Shown here: in pieces, positions 1-9,173 of the stretch
Layout of the letters: each line of letters starts with the position of its first letter
How positions within the stretch are numbered: the first letter of the stretch is position 1
NCBI RefSeq assembly: GCF_003947415.1
Contig: NZ_QHKL01000001.1
Span: 1 to 64,000 of the forward strand
Direction of reading: 5' to 3'
Origin: Amycolatopsis sp. WAC 01376
GTDB lineage: Bacteria; Actinomycetota; Actinomycetes; Mycobacteriales; Pseudonocardiaceae
DNA: 64,000 bases
Notes under the pieces: model-generated
What the model saw: only the letters and a program-made list of their open reading frames with translations
The model's database searches: none
Told to the model about the DNA's origin: nothing
Program-made: the position numbers and the translations under genes

Positions 1-327
1 GGTCCCTCGATGCCACCAAACCCGGTGACACCACCCCCCGGATCATGGGTTCGACTGGGGGACTAAGTCATGCCGGGCCTGGCGACCGCAGCTCCTCGAT
101 CAAGAGCCACGAAGAAGGTAACGGGGGACGGACCCCGACAACCAGCCACGCCCAGATGCTCCCGAACGGGCTTCCGAAGAGTCCACTTGACCTGGGAGGA
201 TGACTCCCAGAAGCACCCAACGACTCCCCAGTGCTCCGAACCATGTTTCCGGAGGTCGCGATATCGGGGGAACATCAGGGACGTTCCCGGATGTGGCGAG
301 GGCCCGCCGGAGCGCATTCTTTGTGGC
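1..327. other. Upstream gap with small hairpin
   Basis: No convincing gene lies here; the reading frame that opens in it is only an upstream extension of the PspC gene. It holds a perfect inverted repeat CTGGGAG-GATGA-CTCCCAG at 192-210. On either side are two loosely similar blocks at about 151-179 and 227-255, both containing TGCTCC and TTCCG. This may be a 5' untranslated or operator region for the PspC gene. No function can be assigned. Confidence 0.4.
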
Positions 328-1599
328 ATGAGTGGGAGTGAGACACAGGTTCCGAAGCGCGGCCCCGCGGCCGGCTTCGAGGAGACCGTCAAGGATTTCT
401 GGCGGAGCAGGCCGGTCCGCCCGGTGGCGGGCCGCAAGTTCGCCGGTGTGGCCGCCGGCATCGGCTACCGGTACGGAATCGACCCGACAGTGGTCCGCGT
501 CGCGCTGGTCGCGGCGACCGTGTTCGGCGGTTTCGGCGTCTTCGTCTATCTGCTGGGCTGGCTTTTCCTGCCGCAGGAGGGCGACCCCGTTTCCGCGTTC
601 GAGGGGATGATCGGCAGGGGACGCGCGTCGAGCTCGCCGGCGTTCGCGGTGATGCTGCTGCTCCTGCTTTTCCCCGGTCTCACCTGGACACTGAGCGGTG
701 GCTGGATGACCGACGGCACCGGCCTGATCGGCTTGGCGCTGATGGCCGTCGCGCTGTACCTGCTGCACCGCAACCGCGGTCAGTTCAACCGGCCGACGAT
801 GCCCGCCCCGGCTTATCCGACGGCCGCGTTCTCGATGGCGTCGGCGTCGGCGACCTCCACCTCGACGGCGACCGAGGGCGGCTGGGACCCGCTCGCGGCC
901 GACCCGTCGGCTTGGGACCTGCCGAACGCTTCGCCGTCCAGCGGGCTGCCGCCGCAGACTCCGCCGCCGCCTCCCGCGCCGCCGGCGCCTCGCGGCCGGA
1001 AGTCGAAGATCGGCGCCGCGACCTTCGGGCTCGCCGTGCTGGTGGCCGGGGTCGGCACCGTCCTGGGTCTGGACGGCGAAGCCTGGTTCACCCCGCAGCA
1101 CGTCGTCGGGCTCACCCTCGGTGTGGTCGGTATCGGGCTGGTGGCCGGTTCGTTCGTCCGGGGCGGTCGCGGGCTGATCGGGCTCGCGGTGCCGCTGGCG
1201 ATCGTCGGGATGGCGCTCACCACGGTCCCGTTCGAGAACTTCTCCGTGAAGGGCGGCGTCGGCGATCTGAAGGACACGCCGAGCCAGGTGTCCGAGGTGC
1301 TGCCTGAGTACCGCCGTTCGGCGGGGAACATCGACATCGACCTGACCAAGCTGCCCGCTGGGGCTTCGGTGAGCACGAAGGTCTCGAACGGAGCCGGTAA
1401 CTCGACGGTGCTCGTGCCGATGGGTGCCGAAGTGAAGGTCTCCTGTGAGACGGGAGCGGGCGAGGTCGACTGCCTCGGCCAGTCCCGCTCGGGGGTCGGC
1501 GAGGACGTCGTCGACTTCACCGCGCCGGGGAGCAACGGACAGAAGATCACTGTGAAGGTCGAGAACGGTGTCGGGAACGTGGAGGTGCGTCGTGGCTGA
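328..1599 (+). CDS. PspC-domain / toastrack membrane protein
   Basis: A 423-residue envelope protein. The N-terminal 80 residues match the PspC domain (the VAGRKFAGVAAGIGYRYGID stretch, then a hydrophobic segment ending LLGWLFLP). Further membrane segments follow (around VMLLLLLF and LIGLALMAVALYLL), then a Pro-rich linker, two more hydrophobic stretches, and a C-terminal beta-rich domain of the DUF4097/toastrack type seen in LiaF-like proteins. Such proteins are linked to envelope stress sensing, often beside a histidine kinase; the kinase, if present, would lie to the left of the window. I chose ATG 328 because the PspC homology begins just after it; an in-frame opening to position 70 exists but lacks family similarity. 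The stop overlaps the next gene by 8 bp, so the two are probably co-transcribed. Role in stress response is family inference. Confidence 0.8.
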   Translation: MSGSETQVPKRGPAAGFEETVKDFWRSRPVRPVAGRKFAGVAAGIGYRYGIDPTVVRVALVAATVFGGFGVFVYLLGWLFLPQEGDPVSAFEGMIGRGRASSSPAFAVMLLLLLFPGLTWTLSGGWMTDGTGLIGLALMAVALYLLHRNRGQFNRPTMPAPAYPTAAFSMASASATSTSTATEGGWDPLAADPSAWDLPNASPSSGLPPQTPPPPPAPPAPRGRKSKIGAATFGLAVLVAGVGTVLGLDGEAWFTPQHVVGLTLGVVGIGLVAGSFVRGGRGLIGLAVPLAIVGMALTTVPFENFSVKGGVGDLKDTPSQVSEVLPEYRRSAGNIDIDLTKLPAGASVSTKVSNGAGNSTVLVPMGAEVKVSCETGAGEVDCLGQSRSGVGEDVVDFTAPGSNGQKITVKVENGVGNVEVRRG

Positions 1600-1834
1600 G
1601 TACGACTACGACAACTACGACAGCACACAGACTCAGTCGGCTCGGCCCGCGAAGCGCGGGGTGGACGTCTTCACCCTGATCATCGGGATCGCGACGCTGC
1701 TGGTGTCGGGTTACGTCCTCTCGGACGGCGCCTCGTGGCTCCCGCAGTTCGACTTCCGGTGGGTCATGGCCGGTGGGGCGATCTTCGTCGGCGTCCTGCT
1801 TCTCGCCGCTTCGGTGCGCAAGAGCCGCCGCTAG
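1592..1834 (+). CDS. Small two-helix membrane protein
   Basis: An 80-residue protein with an acidic Tyr/Asp-rich N-terminus and two hydrophobic segments (about residues 27-47 and 55-73), ending in a basic tail. The start is GTG 1592 because GGAGG lies at 1581-1585 with 6-nt spacing and the start overlaps the end of the PspC gene by 8 bp, which indicates translational coupling. It probably works with the PspC protein at the membrane. I do not recognise a named family. Confidence 0.7.
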   Translation: MAEYDYDNYDSTQTQSARPAKRGVDVFTLIIGIATLLVSGYVLSDGASWLPQFDFRWVMAGGAIFVGVLLLAASVRKSRR

Positions 1835-1861
1835 CGGCCCCGCTCACGATCCACCCCACTC

Positions 1862-1892
1862 CGAAGGCCCCGGCCCCTCGCCGGGGCCTTCG
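1862..1892 (+). terminator. Rho-independent-like hairpin
   Basis: A 12-bp GC-rich stem (CGAAGGCCCCGG / CCGGGGCCTTCG) with a 7-nt loop lies 27 nt after the stop of the small membrane protein. It has no T-run, as is common in high-GC actinobacteria. It is the likely end of the PspC transcript. Confidence 0.75.
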
Positions 1893-1911
1893 CCTTGCCC
1901 GCACCCCGGAG

Positions 1912-1998
1912 CGGAGCGACTTTAGCCCCCTAATCGCGATCCGGCGGCCGCCGCACTCCGACCGCACCGGATCGCGTTTAGAGGGCTAAAGTCGCTCC
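1912..1998. repeat. Palindromic repeat pair (family TTTAGC-SS-GCTAAA)
   Basis: Two copies (about 1912-1943 and 1967-1998) face each other and form a 32-bp inverted repeat with two mismatches and a 23-nt loop. The left copy reads GGAGCGACTTTAG, then CCCC, then CTAATCGCGATCC. They sit between the convergent PspC operon and guaA, so a bidirectional terminator role is plausible. Confidence 0.9.
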
Positions 1999-2028
1999 GG
2001 CCAGCGCGGGGTGCCCAAGGGGGCCCAG

Positions 2029-2118
2029 AGCGCAGTTAGCGGGCTAAACGCGATCCGGTCGCCTGGGTGCCCAGGGCCTGACAGATCGCGGTTAGCCCGC
2101 TAAACGCATGTCGGAGCG
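2029..2118. repeat. Palindromic repeat pair
   Basis: Two further copies (about 2029-2056 and 2083-2118) of the dispersed repeat. Their GATCGCG arms are placed in opposite orientation, and the GTTAG variant of the core occurs in both. Together with the pair just to the left they fill almost the whole gap between the convergent PspC operon and guaA; nothing else was seen in this gap. Confidence 0.88.
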
Positions 2119-2125
2119 GGTGCGG

Positions 2126-3682
2126 TCACTCCCACTCGATGGTGCCCGGCGGCTTGGACGTGACGTCCAGTACCACCCGGTTCACCTCGGCGACCTCGTT
2201 GGTGATGCGGGTCGAGATCCGCTCCAGCACCTCGTAGGGCAGCCGCGTCCAGTCCGCGGTCATCGCGTCCTCGGACGACACCGGCCGCAGCACGATCGGG
2301 TGCCCGTAGGTCCGCCCGTCGCCCTGGACGCCGACGCTGCGAACGTCGGCCAGCAGCACCACCGGGCACTGCCAGATCTCGCCGTCGAGCCCGGCCGCGG
2401 TGAGTTCCTCACGCGCGATCGCGTCGGCCGCGCGCAGCGTCTCGAGCCGCTCGGCGTCGACGGCGCCGATGATCCGGATGCCGAGCCCCGGGCCGGGGAA
2501 CGGCTGCCGCTGCACGATCGTCTCGGGCAGCCCGAGCTCCAGCCCGACGCGGCGCACCTCGTCCTTGAACAGCAGGCGCAGCGGCTCGACGAGCTCGAAC
2601 TGCAGGTCGTCGGGCAGTCCGCCGACGTTGTGGTGGCTCTTGATGTTCGCCGCGCCCTCGCCGCCGCCGGATTCGACGACGTCCGGGTACAGCGTGCCCT
2701 GGACGAGGAACTTGTAGTCGCCCTTGGCCTTGAGGTCGCGCTCGGCCTGCTCGAACACGCGGATGAACTCGCGGCCGATGATCTTGCGCTTCTCCTCGGG
2801 GTCGGTGACCCCGGCCAGCGCGTCGAGGAACCGGTCGCGCGCGTCGACGGTCACCAGGTTGACCCCGGTCGCGGCGACGAAATCACGCTCGACCTGGGTG
2901 CGCTCGCCGGAGCGGAGCAGACCGTGGTCGACGAACACGCAGGTCAGCCGGTCACCGATGGCGCGCTGGACCAGCGCCGCGGCCACGGCGGAGTCGACGC
3001 CGCCGGAGAGACCGCAGATCGCCCGGCCGTCGCCGACCTGCTCGGCGATGCGCTTGACCTGGTCGTCGACGATGGACGACGTCGTCCACTGCGGCTTGAT
3101 GCCCGCGATGTCGTGCAGGAAGCGGCGGAGCACCTCTTGGCCGTGCGGCGAGTGGTGCACCTCGGGGTGGTACTGGACGCCGGCGAAGCGGCGCTCGACG
3201 TCTTCGAACCCGGCGACGGCGGCGCCGTCACTCGACGCGGTCACGGTGGCGCCCTCGGGGGCCTTGGTGACGCTGTCGTTGTGGCTCATCCAGGCGGGCT
3301 GGTTGCTCGGGAGGCCGGCGTGCAGCACGCCGCCTTCACCGGCGACGCGGACTTCGGTACGGCCGAACTCGCGGATCCCGGTCGGTTCGACCGTGCCGCC
3401 GAGGGCCTGCGCGAGCACCTGGTGGCCGTAGCAGATCCCGAGGATCGGCACGCCCGCGTCGACGAGGCCGGGCGCAAGGGCGGGGGCGTTCTCCGCGTAC
3501 ACGCTGGAAGGACCACCGGAAAGGATGATCGCGGCGGGGTCCTTGGCGAGGATGTCCTCGGCGGTGGCGGTGTGCGGGACGACCTCGGAGTAGACCTGCG
3601 CCTCGCGCACGCGGCGCGCGATCAGTTGCGCGTACTGCGCCCCGAAGTCCACGACGAGTACCGGACCGGTGGGACTGGGCAC
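2126..3682 (-). CDS. guaA: GMP synthase (glutamine-hydrolysing)
   Basis: Converts XMP to GMP using ATP and glutamine, the last step of GMP synthesis in the cytosol. The N-terminal class I glutaminase domain shows the nucleophile elbow ILGICYGHQ. The ATP-pyrophosphatase domain shows the P-loop [13 protein letters not shown], and the C-terminal dimerisation domain ends with the conserved [10 protein letters not shown] start it at GTG 3682 (518 residues) because GGAGG precedes it by 7 nt and homologues begin with [18 protein letters not shown]; an in-frame extension to 3721 is unlikely. The guaB and guaB3 genes lie about 13 kb away on the same strand, the usual actinobacterial arrangement. Identification is firm. 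Confidence 0.98.
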   Translation of the reverse strand: MPSPTGPVLVVDFGAQYAQLIARRVREAQVYSEVVPHTATAEDILAKDPAAIILSGGPSSVYAENAPALAPGLVDAGVPILGICYGHQVLAQALGGTVEPTGIREFGRTEVRVAGEGGVLHAGLPSNQPAWMSHNDSVTKAPEGATVTASSDGAAVAGFEDVERRFAGVQYHPEVHHSPHGQEVLRRFLHDIAGIKPQWTTSSIVDDQVKRIAEQVGDGRAICGLSGGVDSAVAAALVQRAIGDRLTCVFVDHGLLRSGERTQVERDFVAATGVNLVTVDARDRFLDALAGVTDPEEKRKIIGREFIRVFEQAERDLKAKGDYKFLVQGTLYPDVVESGGGEGAANIKSHHNVGGLPDDLQFELVEPLRLLFKDEVRRVGLELGLPETIVQRQPFPGPGLGIRIIGAVDAERLETLRAADAIAREELTAAGLDGEIWQCPVVLLADVRSVGVQGDGRTYGHPIVLRPVSSEDAMTADWTRLPYEVLERISTRITNEVAEVNRVVLDVTSKPPGTIEWE

Positions 3683-3808
3683 CTGAAACCTCCAGATCAG
3701 AGCAGTACGCTTCCCCACCATCGTCCCAGGTGGGCCGGGTCACCTCGCCGCCAACCCCCTCACGATTCAGGACAGCGGATGACCGCGAGGCGTCCTACCG
3801 TCCGGGAC

Positions 3809-4360
3809 ATGGACATCGACTGGAGCAAGGAACTCTCCGAACAGCTCGACTGGCATTGGACGCGGCATCTGCGGCCCCGGCTGGACACCCTCACCGACGA
3901 CGAATACCTCTGGGAGCCCGTCGAGGACTGCTGGACGATACGGCCGGACGAGAACGGCGCTTTCACGATCGACTGGGCGTATCCGGAGCCGTCGCCACCT
4001 CCGGTGACGACGATCGCCTGGCGGCTCGCCCACATCGTCATCGGCGTCTTCGCGATGCGGAACGCGTCGCATTTCGGCGGCCCGCCCGCCGACTACCAGA
4101 CCTTCCCCTACGCAGGCTCCGCCAAAGAAGCGCTGGAGCAGCTCGACGACGCCTACGCGCGCTGGCGCGACGGCGTCGGCGGCCTCACCGCCGAAGACCT
4201 CGCGCGCCCCTGCGGCGAGGCCGAAGGCCCGTACGCGGAGTACCCGCTCGCGACGCTCGTCCTGCACATCAACCGCGAGGCCATCCACCACGGCGCCGAG
4301 GTCCTCCTCCTGCGCGACCTCTACCGGTCCCGCCCGAACGGATCGCGTTTAGCGGGCTAA
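3809..4360 (+). CDS. DinB-like domain protein
   Basis: A 183-residue protein of the DinB/YfiT four-helix superfamily, many members of which are metal-dependent and some thiol-dependent transferases. Visible features are WHWTRHLRPRLDTLTDDEYLWEP near the start, a central IAWRLAHIVIG segment and HINREAIHHGAEVLLLRDLY near the end. These give three candidate metal-binding His positions typical of the fold. The substrate is unknown. The start is ATG 3809. The last five codons (GSRLAG then TAA) come from a palindromic repeat at 4340-4370, which supplies the stop codon, so the native C-terminus may have been replaced. Confidence 0.82.
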   Translation: MDIDWSKELSEQLDWHWTRHLRPRLDTLTDDEYLWEPVEDCWTIRPDENGAFTIDWAYPEPSPPPVTTIAWRLAHIVIGVFAMRNASHFGGPPADYQTFPYAGSAKEALEQLDDAYARWRDGVGGLTAEDLARPCGEAEGPYAEYPLATLVLHINREAIHHGAEVLLLRDLYRSRPNGSRLAG

Positions 4361-4370
4361 ACGCGACGCG
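4340..4370. repeat. Palindromic repeat at a stop codon
   Basis: One copy (GGATCGCGTTTAGC-GG-GCTAAACGCGACG). Its CTAA provides the TAA stop of the DinB-like gene at 4358-4360. It ends 35 nt before the TTG start of the alcohol dehydrogenase gene. Confidence 0.92.
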
Positions 4371-4405
4371 CCCATACTGGGGCCAGCCGAGGAAAGGACC
4401 CCGTC

Positions 4406-5440
4406 TTGCGAGCGACTCTCATCTACGGCGCCGGTGACGTACGCGTCGAGACCGTCCCGGACCCGAAGCTGAGCGAACCGACCGACGCCCTCCTCCGGGT
4501 GGTCCGGTCCTGCATCTGCGGCAGCGACCTCTGGCCGTACGGCAGCATGCCCGCACGCGACCGCGGCGTCCGGATCGGCCACGAGTTCCTCGGCGTCGTC
4601 GAGGCCGTCGGCTCCGACGTCACCACGCTCAAGCCGGGTGACCTGGCCGTCGCGCCCTTCGTCTACTCCGACAACACGTGCCAGTTCTGCCGCGAAGGCC
4701 TCCACACCTCGTGCCTGCACGGCGGCAACTGGGGCGCGAAGGGCGTCGACGCCGGTCAGGGCGAGGCCGTCCGCGTCCCGCAGGCCGACGGCACGCTGGT
4801 GAAACTGCCGCACACCGAGGACGACGACCTGCTCGCCTCGTTCCTCACGCTCTCCGACGTGTTCGCGACCGGCCACCACGCCGCGGTCAAGGCCGGCGTG
4901 AACGAGCGCACCACCGTCACCGTCATCGGTGACGGCGCCGTCGGCCTCTCCGCGGTCCTCGCGGCGAAGCGCCTCGGCGCCGAGCGCGTCATCCTGATGG
5001 GCCGTCACCGGACCCGCACGGACCTCGGCCGCGAATTCGGCGCGACAGACGTCGTAGCCGAGCGCGGCGACGAAGGCATCGAAAAGGTGCGAGAGCTGAC
5101 AAGCGGTGAAGGCACGCACACTGTGCTCGAATGCGTCGGCACGAAGCCCGCCTTCGAGATGGGCGTCGGCGCGGTCCGCCCCGGCGGCACGGTCAGCCGC
5201 GTCGGCGTGCCGCAGTACGCCGAGGGTCCGATCGGCCCGTCGCTCTTCCGCCGCAACATCACCATCACCGGCGGTGTGGCGCCCGCGCGCCACTACATCC
5301 CCGAACTGCTCGACGACGTCGTCGAGGGCCGGTATCAGCCGGGCAAGGTCTTCGACCGGACCATCGGGCTCGAAGAGGTCCCCGACGGCTACCGCGCCAT
5401 GGCGGACCGCGAAGCGCTCAAGGTGCTCGTCAAGCCCTGA
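4406..5440 (+). CDS. Zinc-dependent alcohol dehydrogenase family protein
   Basis: A 344-residue medium-chain dehydrogenase that probably oxidises an alcohol or polyol with NAD(P). It shows the catalytic zinc ligands in CICGSDLW and the GHEFLG motif, and a structural zinc loop region CQFCREGLHTSC. A Rossmann glycine motif appears around VTVIGDGAVGLSAV. The start is TTG 4406, preceded by GAGGAAAGG; protein similarity begins at once. The aldehyde dehydrogenase gene follows 19 nt downstream on the same strand, so alcohol to aldehyde to acid is a reasonable pathway. The substrate cannot be read from the sequence. Confidence 0.9.
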   Translation: MRATLIYGAGDVRVETVPDPKLSEPTDALLRVVRSCICGSDLWPYGSMPARDRGVRIGHEFLGVVEAVGSDVTTLKPGDLAVAPFVYSDNTCQFCREGLHTSCLHGGNWGAKGVDAGQGEAVRVPQADGTLVKLPHTEDDDLLASFLTLSDVFATGHHAAVKAGVNERTTVTVIGDGAVGLSAVLAAKRLGAERVILMGRHRTRTDLGREFGATDVVAERGDEGIEKVRELTSGEGTHTVLECVGTKPAFEMGVGAVRPGGTVSRVGVPQYAEGPIGPSLFRRNITITGGVAPARHYIPELLDDVVEGRYQPGKVFDRTIGLEEVPDGYRAMADREALKVLVKP

Positions 5441-5459
5441 CTGCAATACCTTCTTACCC

Positions 5460-6905
5460 ATGGACATGATCACCCCGGAGCCGCGCCCCGCCTGGATCGC
5501 CGGACGCCCCGAGCAGGGCGCTTCGACGATCACCGTGCATCACCCCTTCGACGGCAGCGAAGTCGCCACCGTCGCGGTGCCTGGACCGGAGCAGGTCGAA
5601 CGAGCGGTGAGCGCGGCGGCGAGTGTCGCGAAGGAGTTCCGCCGTTCCTCTGCGCACAGCCGCGCCGCGGCACTCGACCACGTTTCGCGCGTCATCGCCG
5701 GCCGGGCCGAGGAGATCGCCGAGGTCATCACCGCCGAGAACGGCAAGCCGCTCAAGTGGGCCGACGCCGAGGTGCGGCGCGCGGTTTCGGTGTTCCGGAT
5801 CGCGGCCGAGGAGGCCCGCCGGTTCAGCGGCGACCTGCAGCGCCTGGACACCGACCCCGCGGGCGAGGGCAGGCTGGCACTGACCCGGCGCCTCCCGCGC
5901 GGCCCGGTGCTGGGCATCGCGCCGTTCAACTTCCCGCTGAACCTGGTGGCGCACAAGGTCGCGCCGTCGCTCGCGGTCGGCGCGCCGATCATCGTCAAAC
6001 CCGCGCCGCGCACGCCGTTGTCCGCGCTGATCCTCGGCGAGATCCTGGCGGAGACGGACCTGCCGGAAGGCGCGTTTTCGGTGCTGCCGCTCGGAAACGA
6101 GGAGACGTCGGCGCTCGTCGCGGATCCCCGGCTGCCGGTCGTGTCGTTCACCGGTTCGGGTCCGGTCGGCTGGTCGATCGCGGATGCCGCGCCGCGCAAG
6201 CACGTCGTGCTCGAACTCGGCGGCAACGCGGCCGCCGTCGTGCTCCGCGACTGGCCGGATCCGGAAGGTGCCGCGGAGCGCATCGCGACCTTCGGCAACT
6301 ACCAGGCCGGGCAGTCCTGCATCGCCGTGCAGCGGGTCATCGTCGAACGCGAAGTCGCCGAAGAATTCGTGCCCGCCTTGGTGGAAGCCGTGCGGGGACA
6401 GCGAACCGGTGACCCGTACGACAAGAACACCGACGTGGGCCCGGTCGTCGACGAGCCCGCCGCGGAACGGATCGTCGCCTGGATCGACGAGGCCGTCGCC
6501 GCGGGCGCGAAGATCCTCACCGGCGGCAAGCGAGAGGGCGCGACGGTGGAGCCGACCGTGCTCACCGACGTGCCACCGTCCACAAAGGTCTGGGCGGAGG
6601 AGATCTTCGGCCCGGTACTCGCCGTGTCTATTGTGGATGGTGTCGACGAGGCTTTCGCGTCGGTCAACGAATCCGCCTACGGATTACAGGCCGGCGTGTT
6701 CACCCGCGACGTGCATCTCGCCTTCTACGCGTCGACAGAACTCGAAGTCGGCGGCGTGATCATCGGCGACGTCCCGAGCTACCGCGCGGACCAGATGCCG
6801 TACGGCGGCGTCAAGGGATCGGGTGTCGGCAGGGAAGGCGTCCTGGCCGCGATGCACGACCTCACCGAGGAACGGGTCACCGTCTTCACCGGCATCGACC
6901 TCTAG
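5460..6905 (+). CDS. Aldehyde dehydrogenase family protein
   Basis: A 481-residue NAD(P)-dependent aldehyde dehydrogenase. It shows the FNFPLNLVAHKVAPSLAVG segment, the nucleotide-binding SFTGSGPVG, the general-base glutamate in ELGGNA and the nucleophile cysteine in GQSCIAVQR. The late motif EEIFGPVLAV is also present. The start is ATG 5460; ATG 5466 is an alternative. It follows the alcohol dehydrogenase closely and probably shares its transcript. Its TAG stop overlaps the stop of the convergent FAD oxidase (CTAG palindrome, 4 bp shared). The substrate is unknown. Confidence 0.92.
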   Translation: MDMITPEPRPAWIAGRPEQGASTITVHHPFDGSEVATVAVPGPEQVERAVSAAASVAKEFRRSSAHSRAAALDHVSRVIAGRAEEIAEVITAENGKPLKWADAEVRRAVSVFRIAAEEARRFSGDLQRLDTDPAGEGRLALTRRLPRGPVLGIAPFNFPLNLVAHKVAPSLAVGAPIIVKPAPRTPLSALILGEILAETDLPEGAFSVLPLGNEETSALVADPRLPVVSFTGSGPVGWSIADAAPRKHVVLELGGNAAAVVLRDWPDPEGAAERIATFGNYQAGQSCIAVQRVIVEREVAEEFVPALVEAVRGQRTGDPYDKNTDVGPVVDEPAAERIVAWIDEAVAAGAKILTGGKREGATVEPTVLTDVPPSTKVWAEEIFGPVLAVSIVDGVDEAFASVNESAYGLQAGVFTRDVHLAFYASTELEVGGVIIGDVPSYRADQMPYGGVKGSGVGREGVLAAMHDLTEERVTVFTGIDL

Positions 6906-8341
6906 TCCGGGGTCACGGCCTGCGCGAACCCGAACACCTTGTCCGGGTCGTAGGTCTTCGCCACCTGCTTCAAGCGGGTGGCGTTTCCGCCGTAGTAGGC
7001 GGTCATCCAGTCGGGCAGGGCGGGGTCGATGTAGTTGACGTAACCCCCGCCCAGCCCGAGCCCCGTCACCACTTCCGCGACGGAATCCGTTGCTACGGAA
7101 CGGTTGCGCGCGTCCGCCTGGCCGTAGATCTGCACACTGCCGATCGCCTTCCGATGCCAGAACGCGGTGGCGTCCGGGGCGATGTCGGCGACCGCGGCGA
7201 CGACGCCGTCGACCAGCAGGTCCATTCCACGCCTGCCTTTGAGGACGGACGTCAGCTTCGCGGGATCCACCGGTTCTTCGAGTATCCGCGATGAGGCCAC
7301 AAAGGACTGCCGGCTTTCACCGCCGGAGAAGTACTTCATCGCGCCGAGATAGTCGAGCTGCTTGACGGATCGCGTCGCGCCGGCGAAGCGGTCCAGGATC
7401 TTGCCCAAGGAAGCGGAATCACCTACGTAGCAACCGGAAACGCGCGCACCGACCGGGGATCCGCCGGACAGTACGACGTTCGCCCACAACTCCGGCGGCG
7501 TTTCGGGAAGCCAGCGCTGCCACTCGGCGAGGACGTCGTCCGCGCTGCCCGCCGGGAAACGCAAGGAGAACACCGAAACCGCCGACGGCGCCGGATCCGT
7601 GCGGAAGGTGAACGAAGTGACGACACCGAAGTTGCCGCCTCCCCCGCCGCGCAACGCCCAGAACAGTTCCGGTTCGGAATCCGCCGACGCGGTCCGGAGT
7701 TTCCCGTCCGCCGTGACGACCTGAGCGGACACCAGATGATCGCAAGTGAGTCCGTATTTTCGGGCGAGTACCCCGATTCCGCCGCCGAGTGTCAGCCCGG
7801 CGATCCCGACGCTGGGGCACGAACCCGCCGGCAGGCACCGGCCCGCGCCGCCGAGCGTGGCGTAGACGTTCTTCAACTTCGCGCCCGCACCGATCAAGAC
7901 CCGGTCCCCCTGAACGTCCACTGAGGACATTCCGCCGAGGTCGATCATCAAGCCACCGTCAGGAACCGAGTAACCGGCGTAGCTGTGCCCACCACTGCGC
8001 GCGGCGATGGGAACTCGCCTCGCGGCAGCGGAAACAGCCACCTGCACATCTTCAGGCTTGGCACATTTGGCGATCGCGGCCGGTTTGCGACCGTCGAAGG
8101 CCGGATTGAACACACGCTTGACGCTGTCGTAACCGGAGTCCCCGGGCAGGAGCAGGGAGACCTTGTTCCGCAACGCCGCCCAGTCCGGCGGGCCCGACGG
8201 CGACGTGACGCTGGTGCTCGGCGGCAAGGACGTGCCGGGAGCCGAACTGGGCGCCTGCGCGGGAGGCGAGGCGGAACACGCCGTCGCGGCCGCCCCGGCC
8301 ACGGTCGCCCCGGCGAGCTTGAGGAACGCCCTTCTCTCCAT
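6902..8341 (-). CDS. Exported FAD-linked oxidase (berberine-bridge type)
   Basis: A 479-residue flavoenzyme with an N-terminal Tat-like signal (RRAFLKLAG) running into a lipobox-like ATACS, so it is probably exported and perhaps lipid-anchored. The FAD_binding_4 domain is clear (RSGGHSYAGYS with the histidine that covalently binds FAD in the family, and GLTLGGGIGVLARKYGLTCD). The C-terminal BBE segment contains YVNYIDPALPDW and YYGGNATRLKQVAKTYDPDKVF. Such enzymes oxidise alcohols, sugars or secondary metabolites with oxygen. It is convergent with the aldehyde dehydrogenase. The substrate is not predictable. Confidence 0.9.
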   Translation of the reverse strand: MERRAFLKLAGATVAGAAATACSASPPAQAPSSAPGTSLPPSTSVTSPSGPPDWAALRNKVSLLLPGDSGYDSVKRVFNPAFDGRKPAAIAKCAKPEDVQVAVSAAARRVPIAARSGGHSYAGYSVPDGGLMIDLGGMSSVDVQGDRVLIGAGAKLKNVYATLGGAGRCLPAGSCPSVGIAGLTLGGGIGVLARKYGLTCDHLVSAQVVTADGKLRTASADSEPELFWALRGGGGGNFGVVTSFTFRTDPAPSAVSVFSLRFPAGSADDVLAEWQRWLPETPPELWANVVLSGGSPVGARVSGCYVGDSASLGKILDRFAGATRSVKQLDYLGAMKYFSGGESRQSFVASSRILEEPVDPAKLTSVLKGRRGMDLLVDGVVAAVADIAPDATAFWHRKAIGSVQIYGQADARNRSVATDSVAEVVTGLGLGGGYVNYIDPALPDWMTAYYGGNATRLKQVAKTYDPDKVFGFAQAVTPD

Positions 8342-8378
8342 GCCCGTTAGACGCCCAGCGGGCGGGCAGGTTGCGGCG

Positions 8379-9173
8379 CTACCCCCGAAGGTGTGCGCTC
8401 ACCGGCACGACCAGTGGCGTACCGGACACCGGATCGGTCATGACCTTCGCCGACAGGCCGAAGATCTCGTCGAGCAGCGGCTCGGTGAGGACCTCCGCGG
8501 GCGGCCCTTGCGCGACGATCCGGCCGTCCCGCATCGCGACCAGCTTGTCCGCGTACCTGGCGGCGAGATTGAGGTCGTGCAGCACCATCACCACGGTGGT
8601 CCCGCGTTCGTCGTGCAGCCGGTACACCAAGTCCAGCACGTCGATCTGATGCGCGAGGTCGAGGTAGGTGATCGGTTCGTCGAGCAGCAGCAGCCCGGTC
8701 TCCTGTGCCAGCGTCATCGAGATCCACGCCCGCTGCCGCTGCCCGCCGGAAAGCTGGTCGACGACCCGGCCGGCGTGCTCGTCCATCCCGGTCAGCCGCA
8801 GCGCCCGCTCGATCGCCTCGTCGTCGGAGGACGACCACTGCCGGTACCAGCTCTGATGCGGATGCCGCCCGCGGCGGACCAGATCGGAGACGGTCAGCCC
8901 TTCGGGTGCGGACGGCGTCTGCGGCAAGAGGCCGATGATCTTGGCGACCTCGCGGGTCGGCAGCTTTTCGATCCGCTCGCCGTCGAGCAGCACCGCGCCC
9001 TGCCGTGGTTTGAGCAACCTCGCCAGCGCGCGCAGCAGCGTCGATTTGCCGCAGCCGTTGGGGCCGATGATCGCGGTGACGGTCCCGTCGAGGACGTCGA
9101 GGTCGAGGCCGGTCACGACGGGCGTTTCGCCGTAGCCGAGTTCCAATTCCCGGGCACGCAGTCTGGCATTCAC
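8379..9173 (-). CDS. Iron-siderophore ABC transporter ATP-binding protein
   Basis: A 264-residue ATPase of the FecE/FepC family that powers ferric-siderophore uptake. It shows Walker A (GPNGCGKSTLLRAL), a Q-loop (LLPQTP), the signature LSGGQRQRAW, Walker B (GLLLLDEP) and the switch histidine (VLHDLNLA). Its start overlaps the stop of the upstream permease by 4 bp (ATGA), so the three minus-strand genes form one operon read from the iron-box region at 11250. Confidence 0.96.
   Translation of the reverse strand: MNARLRARELELGYGETPVVTGLDLDVLDGTVTAIIGPNGCGKSTLLRALARLLKPRQGAVLLDGERIEKLPTREVAKIIGLLPQTPSAPEGLTVSDLVRRGRHPHQSWYRQWSSSDDEAIERALRLTGMDEHAGRVVDQLSGGQRQRAWISMTLAQETGLLLLDEPITYLDLAHQIDVLDLVYRLHDERGTTVVMVLHDLNLAARYADKLVAMRDGRIVAQGPPAEVLTEPLLDEIFGLSAKVMTDPVSGTPLVVPVSAHLRG

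Noticed and set aside
2108..3808. Plus-strand open frame running into the DinB-like gene
   Set aside because: It lies opposite guaA, whose motifs are unmistakable; only the part from 3809 has protein similarity.
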